From Candidatus Dormiibacterota bacterium (GTDB lineage Bacteria > Chloroflexota > Dormibacteria > Aeolococcales > Aeolococcaceae), in contig CATPAP010000298.1 of the NCBI GenBank assembly GCA_955651875.1, positions 1 to 5,495 on the forward strand: 5,495 nt of DNA, read 5' to 3'. This document shows positions 4,830-5,495 of the stretch, one piece after another (the first letter of the stretch is position 1; the number at the start of each line of letters is the position of its first letter). Under the pieces are notes generated by a model. That model was given only the letters and a program-made list of their open reading frames with translations. It ran no database searches and was not told the origin of the DNA. Position numbers and translations under genes: made by a program.

Positions 4830-5495
4830 TCCGACGACATCCATGATCCCGTCAAGCGCCCTGCCGAGGGAGGCCCACCCGCGACGCCCCGCCGGCGCCG
4901 CCGGCGCCCGGCCGCCGTGCCTCCGGCGAGCCCGCCCGCGCCTCCCGTGGTCGTGGACGGTGCCTCGGGGCGGTTCGCGTGGACGCCCCCCAGCCCCGGC
5001 TCCGACGCTATCGTTGCAGGCAACCAACAGGCGGCCCAGCCCGCCACGCCCGCCGCGCCCAAAGAAGGAACCACTGATGGCAGATCTCAGCTTCGATCGT
5101 TTCAAGACGATCGTCGTCAGTCAGCTCGGCGTCGAACCGGATCAGGTGACCCCGGAGGCGTCGTTCGTCGAGGACCTCAACGCGGACTCGCTGGATCTCG
5201 TCGAGCTGATCATGGCGTTCGAGGAGGAGTACAAGATGCAGATTTCCGACGAGGACGCCGAGAAGATCGGGACGGTGGGCCAGGCCTGGGAGTACATCCA
5301 GGAAAAGGTGGAGGCGACCGCCTAGATACTCGCGCGACGCCCGCGGTCCCGGCGCCACCGGTCGCCGCGGCGCCGCTGCCGGCGCCGGCAGCTGATGGGG
5401 GGCGGCCTCGCCGCCGCGGCGGCTCTGAGCGCGCATCCAATCCGCTGGCGGGACTCAGTGAGGAGGAGATCGCGGCCTTCGACGCTGTCCAGGAA
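4827..5495 (+). CDS. Open frame without a stop, spanning acpP out of frame and running off the window
   Basis: From GTG 4827 the frame stays open for 223 codons to the window end. The first 83 codons give an acidic start (MSDDIHDP) and then an Arg run and Ala/Pro-rich, probably disordered sequence, with third positions mostly G or C. The middle overlaps all of acpP in the minus-one frame and is Arg/Gly/Asp-rich with many GGA and CGA codons, as expected of an acpP shadow. After acpP it is again Ala/Pro-rich (for example [20 protein letters not shown]), then becomes protein-like ([19 protein letters not shown]). No ATG, GTG or TTG occurs in this frame after the GTG at 4953. It may be a real long N-terminal extension of the next gene overprinting acpP, or two unrelated pieces joined by a frame that GC bias keeps open. 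I recognise no domain in the first 160 residues. Confidence 0.3.
   Translation, partial: MSDDIHDPVKRPAEGGPPATPRRRRRRPAAVPPASPPAPPVVVDGASGRFAWTPPSPGSDAIVAGNQQAAQPATPAAPKEGTTDGRSQLRSFQDDRRQSARRRTGSGDPGGVVRRGPQRGLAGSRRADHGVRGGVQDADFRRGRREDRDGGPGLGVHPGKGGGDRLDTRATPAVPAPPVAAAPLPAPAADGGRPRRRGGSERASNPLAGLSEEEIAAFDAVQE
4891..4908 (+). repeat. Tandem 9-nt repeat (two copies)
   Basis: GCCGGCGCC occurs twice head to tail at 4891-4899 and 4900-4908, in the fabG-acpP gap. In the GTG 4827 frame this region encodes most of a six-Arg run. It is probably low-complexity GC-rich sequence, prone to slippage. Confidence 0.6.
5065..5069 (+). promoter_or_regulatory. Shine-Dalgarno of acpP
   Basis: AAGGA within AAAGAAGGAA lies 7 nt before the ATG at 5077. 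It fixes the ACP start there and argues against the longer in-frame reading from ATG 4843. Confidence 0.8.
5077..5325 (+). CDS. acpP: Acyl carrier protein
   Basis: ACP carries growing acyl chains as thioesters on a 4'-phosphopantetheine arm and is the shared substrate of FabD and FabG encoded just upstream. The 82 residues are typical. The helical-bundle protein is acidic, with the attachment motif DSLD (37-40, Ser38 modified by AcpS) in the conserved context [20 protein letters not shown], followed by the helix III region [19 protein letters not shown] (56-74). The start is ATG 5077, supported by an AAGGA Shine-Dalgarno and by family length. The same frame is open back to an ATG at 4843, but that would add 78 Arg/Pro-rich residues unlike any ACP. 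The gene lies 270 nt after fabG, unusually far for this cluster, and is entirely overlapped by a second open frame. Confidence 0.97.
   Translation: MADLSFDRFKTIVVSQLGVEPDQVTPEASFVEDLNADSLDLVELIMAFEEEYKMQISDEDAEKIGTVGQAWEYIQEKVEATA
5375..5392. repeat. Perfect 18-bp palindrome downstream of acpP
   Basis: GCTGCCGGCGCCGGCAGC is fully self-complementary and lies 50 nt after the acpP stop. As RNA it could form a very GC-rich hairpin (six-pair stem GCTGCC/GGCAGC with a six-nt loop). No T-tract follows (the next bases are TGATGGGGGG), so it is not a classical intrinsic terminator. It might attenuate or stabilise the acpP transcript, bind a protein, or be chance in GC-rich DNA. Confidence 0.5.
5397..5495 (+). 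CDS. Partial 5' coding segment of the next gene, possibly ribonuclease III
   Basis: The last 33 codons read as an Arg/Gly-rich stretch ([14 protein letters not shown]), then [19 protein letters not shown], with good G/C third positions from 5439 on. The amphipathic end would fit the first helix of RNase III, which precedes an LGYRF-type motif, and rnc commonly follows acpP in bacteria. Only a short piece is visible, so the identity is a guess from position and helix character. No canonical start exists in this frame nearby. An ATG at 5395 is in another frame, separated from this one by a single-base shift in a six-G run, and its own reading soon meets AGG AGG AGA codons. The other alternative frame is closed by TGA at 5426. 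Confidence 0.4.

Noticed and set aside
4843..5076. N-terminal extension of acpP from ATG 4843
   Set aside because: It would add 78 Arg/Pro-rich residues to a protein that already starts normally at 5077 with its own Shine-Dalgarno.
5395..5495. Gene starting at ATG 5395 read in its own frame
   Set aside because: The frame gives [12 protein letters not shown] and then Arg-rich sequence with consecutive AGG AGG AGA codons, while the neighbouring frame at the same place looks like real protein.

Overview
The window is a stretch of high-G+C bacterial chromosome (about 70% G+C by eye) that is almost entirely coding on the + strand. It carries conserved housekeeping genes and I see no phage, IS, CRISPR, tRNA or rRNA signal. 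Gene content and order (recG, rsmD, coaD, a SepIVA-like coiled-coil gene, rpmF, fabD, fabG, acpP), together with the strong third-position G/C bias, suggest a member of the high-G+C Chloroflexota / Actinobacteriota / Dormibacterota neighbourhood. That placement is inference from layout and protein flavour, not from a search.

Left part (1-2270): the 3' portion of recG (helicase core and C-terminus), then rsmD (16S rRNA guanine methyltransferase), then coaD (phosphopantetheine adenylyltransferase). recG and rsmD are 9 nt apart. rsmD and coaD overlap by 8 nt, and coaD has a strong Shine-Dalgarno inside the end of rsmD. These look like one transcription unit.

Middle (2275-3093): a 180-residue coiled-coil protein resembling the mycobacterial septation protein SepIVA (DivIVA family), a 99-nt leader with a candidate promoter and a small hairpin, then rpmF (ribosomal protein L32 with an intact Cys4 zinc site).

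Right part (3134-5325): a short fatty-acid synthesis block, fabD-fabG-acpP. It makes malonyl-ACP, reduces 3-ketoacyl-ACP and supplies the carrier protein. coaD upstream makes dephospho-CoA, the precursor of the CoA that donates AcpP's phosphopantetheine arm, so the window links CoA supply with ACP-based lipid synthesis. plsX and fabH, often found between rpmF and fabD, are absent here, as is the DUF177/YceD gene that often precedes rpmF.

The least ordinary part is 4807-5495. A frame opened by a GTG with a Shine-Dalgarno (GTG 4827) runs without a stop through an Ala/Pro/Arg-rich segment, out of frame through the whole of acpP, through a second Ala/Pro-rich segment, and off the window edge into what looks like the N-terminus of the next gene (possibly rnc). 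That frame has no ATG, GTG or TTG after 4955. Either the next gene starts far upstream and overprints acpP, or it uses an unusual start, or the sequence has a small indel, for example in the six-G run at 5397-5402. I found no convincing new multi-gene system; this overlap is the point most worth checking.
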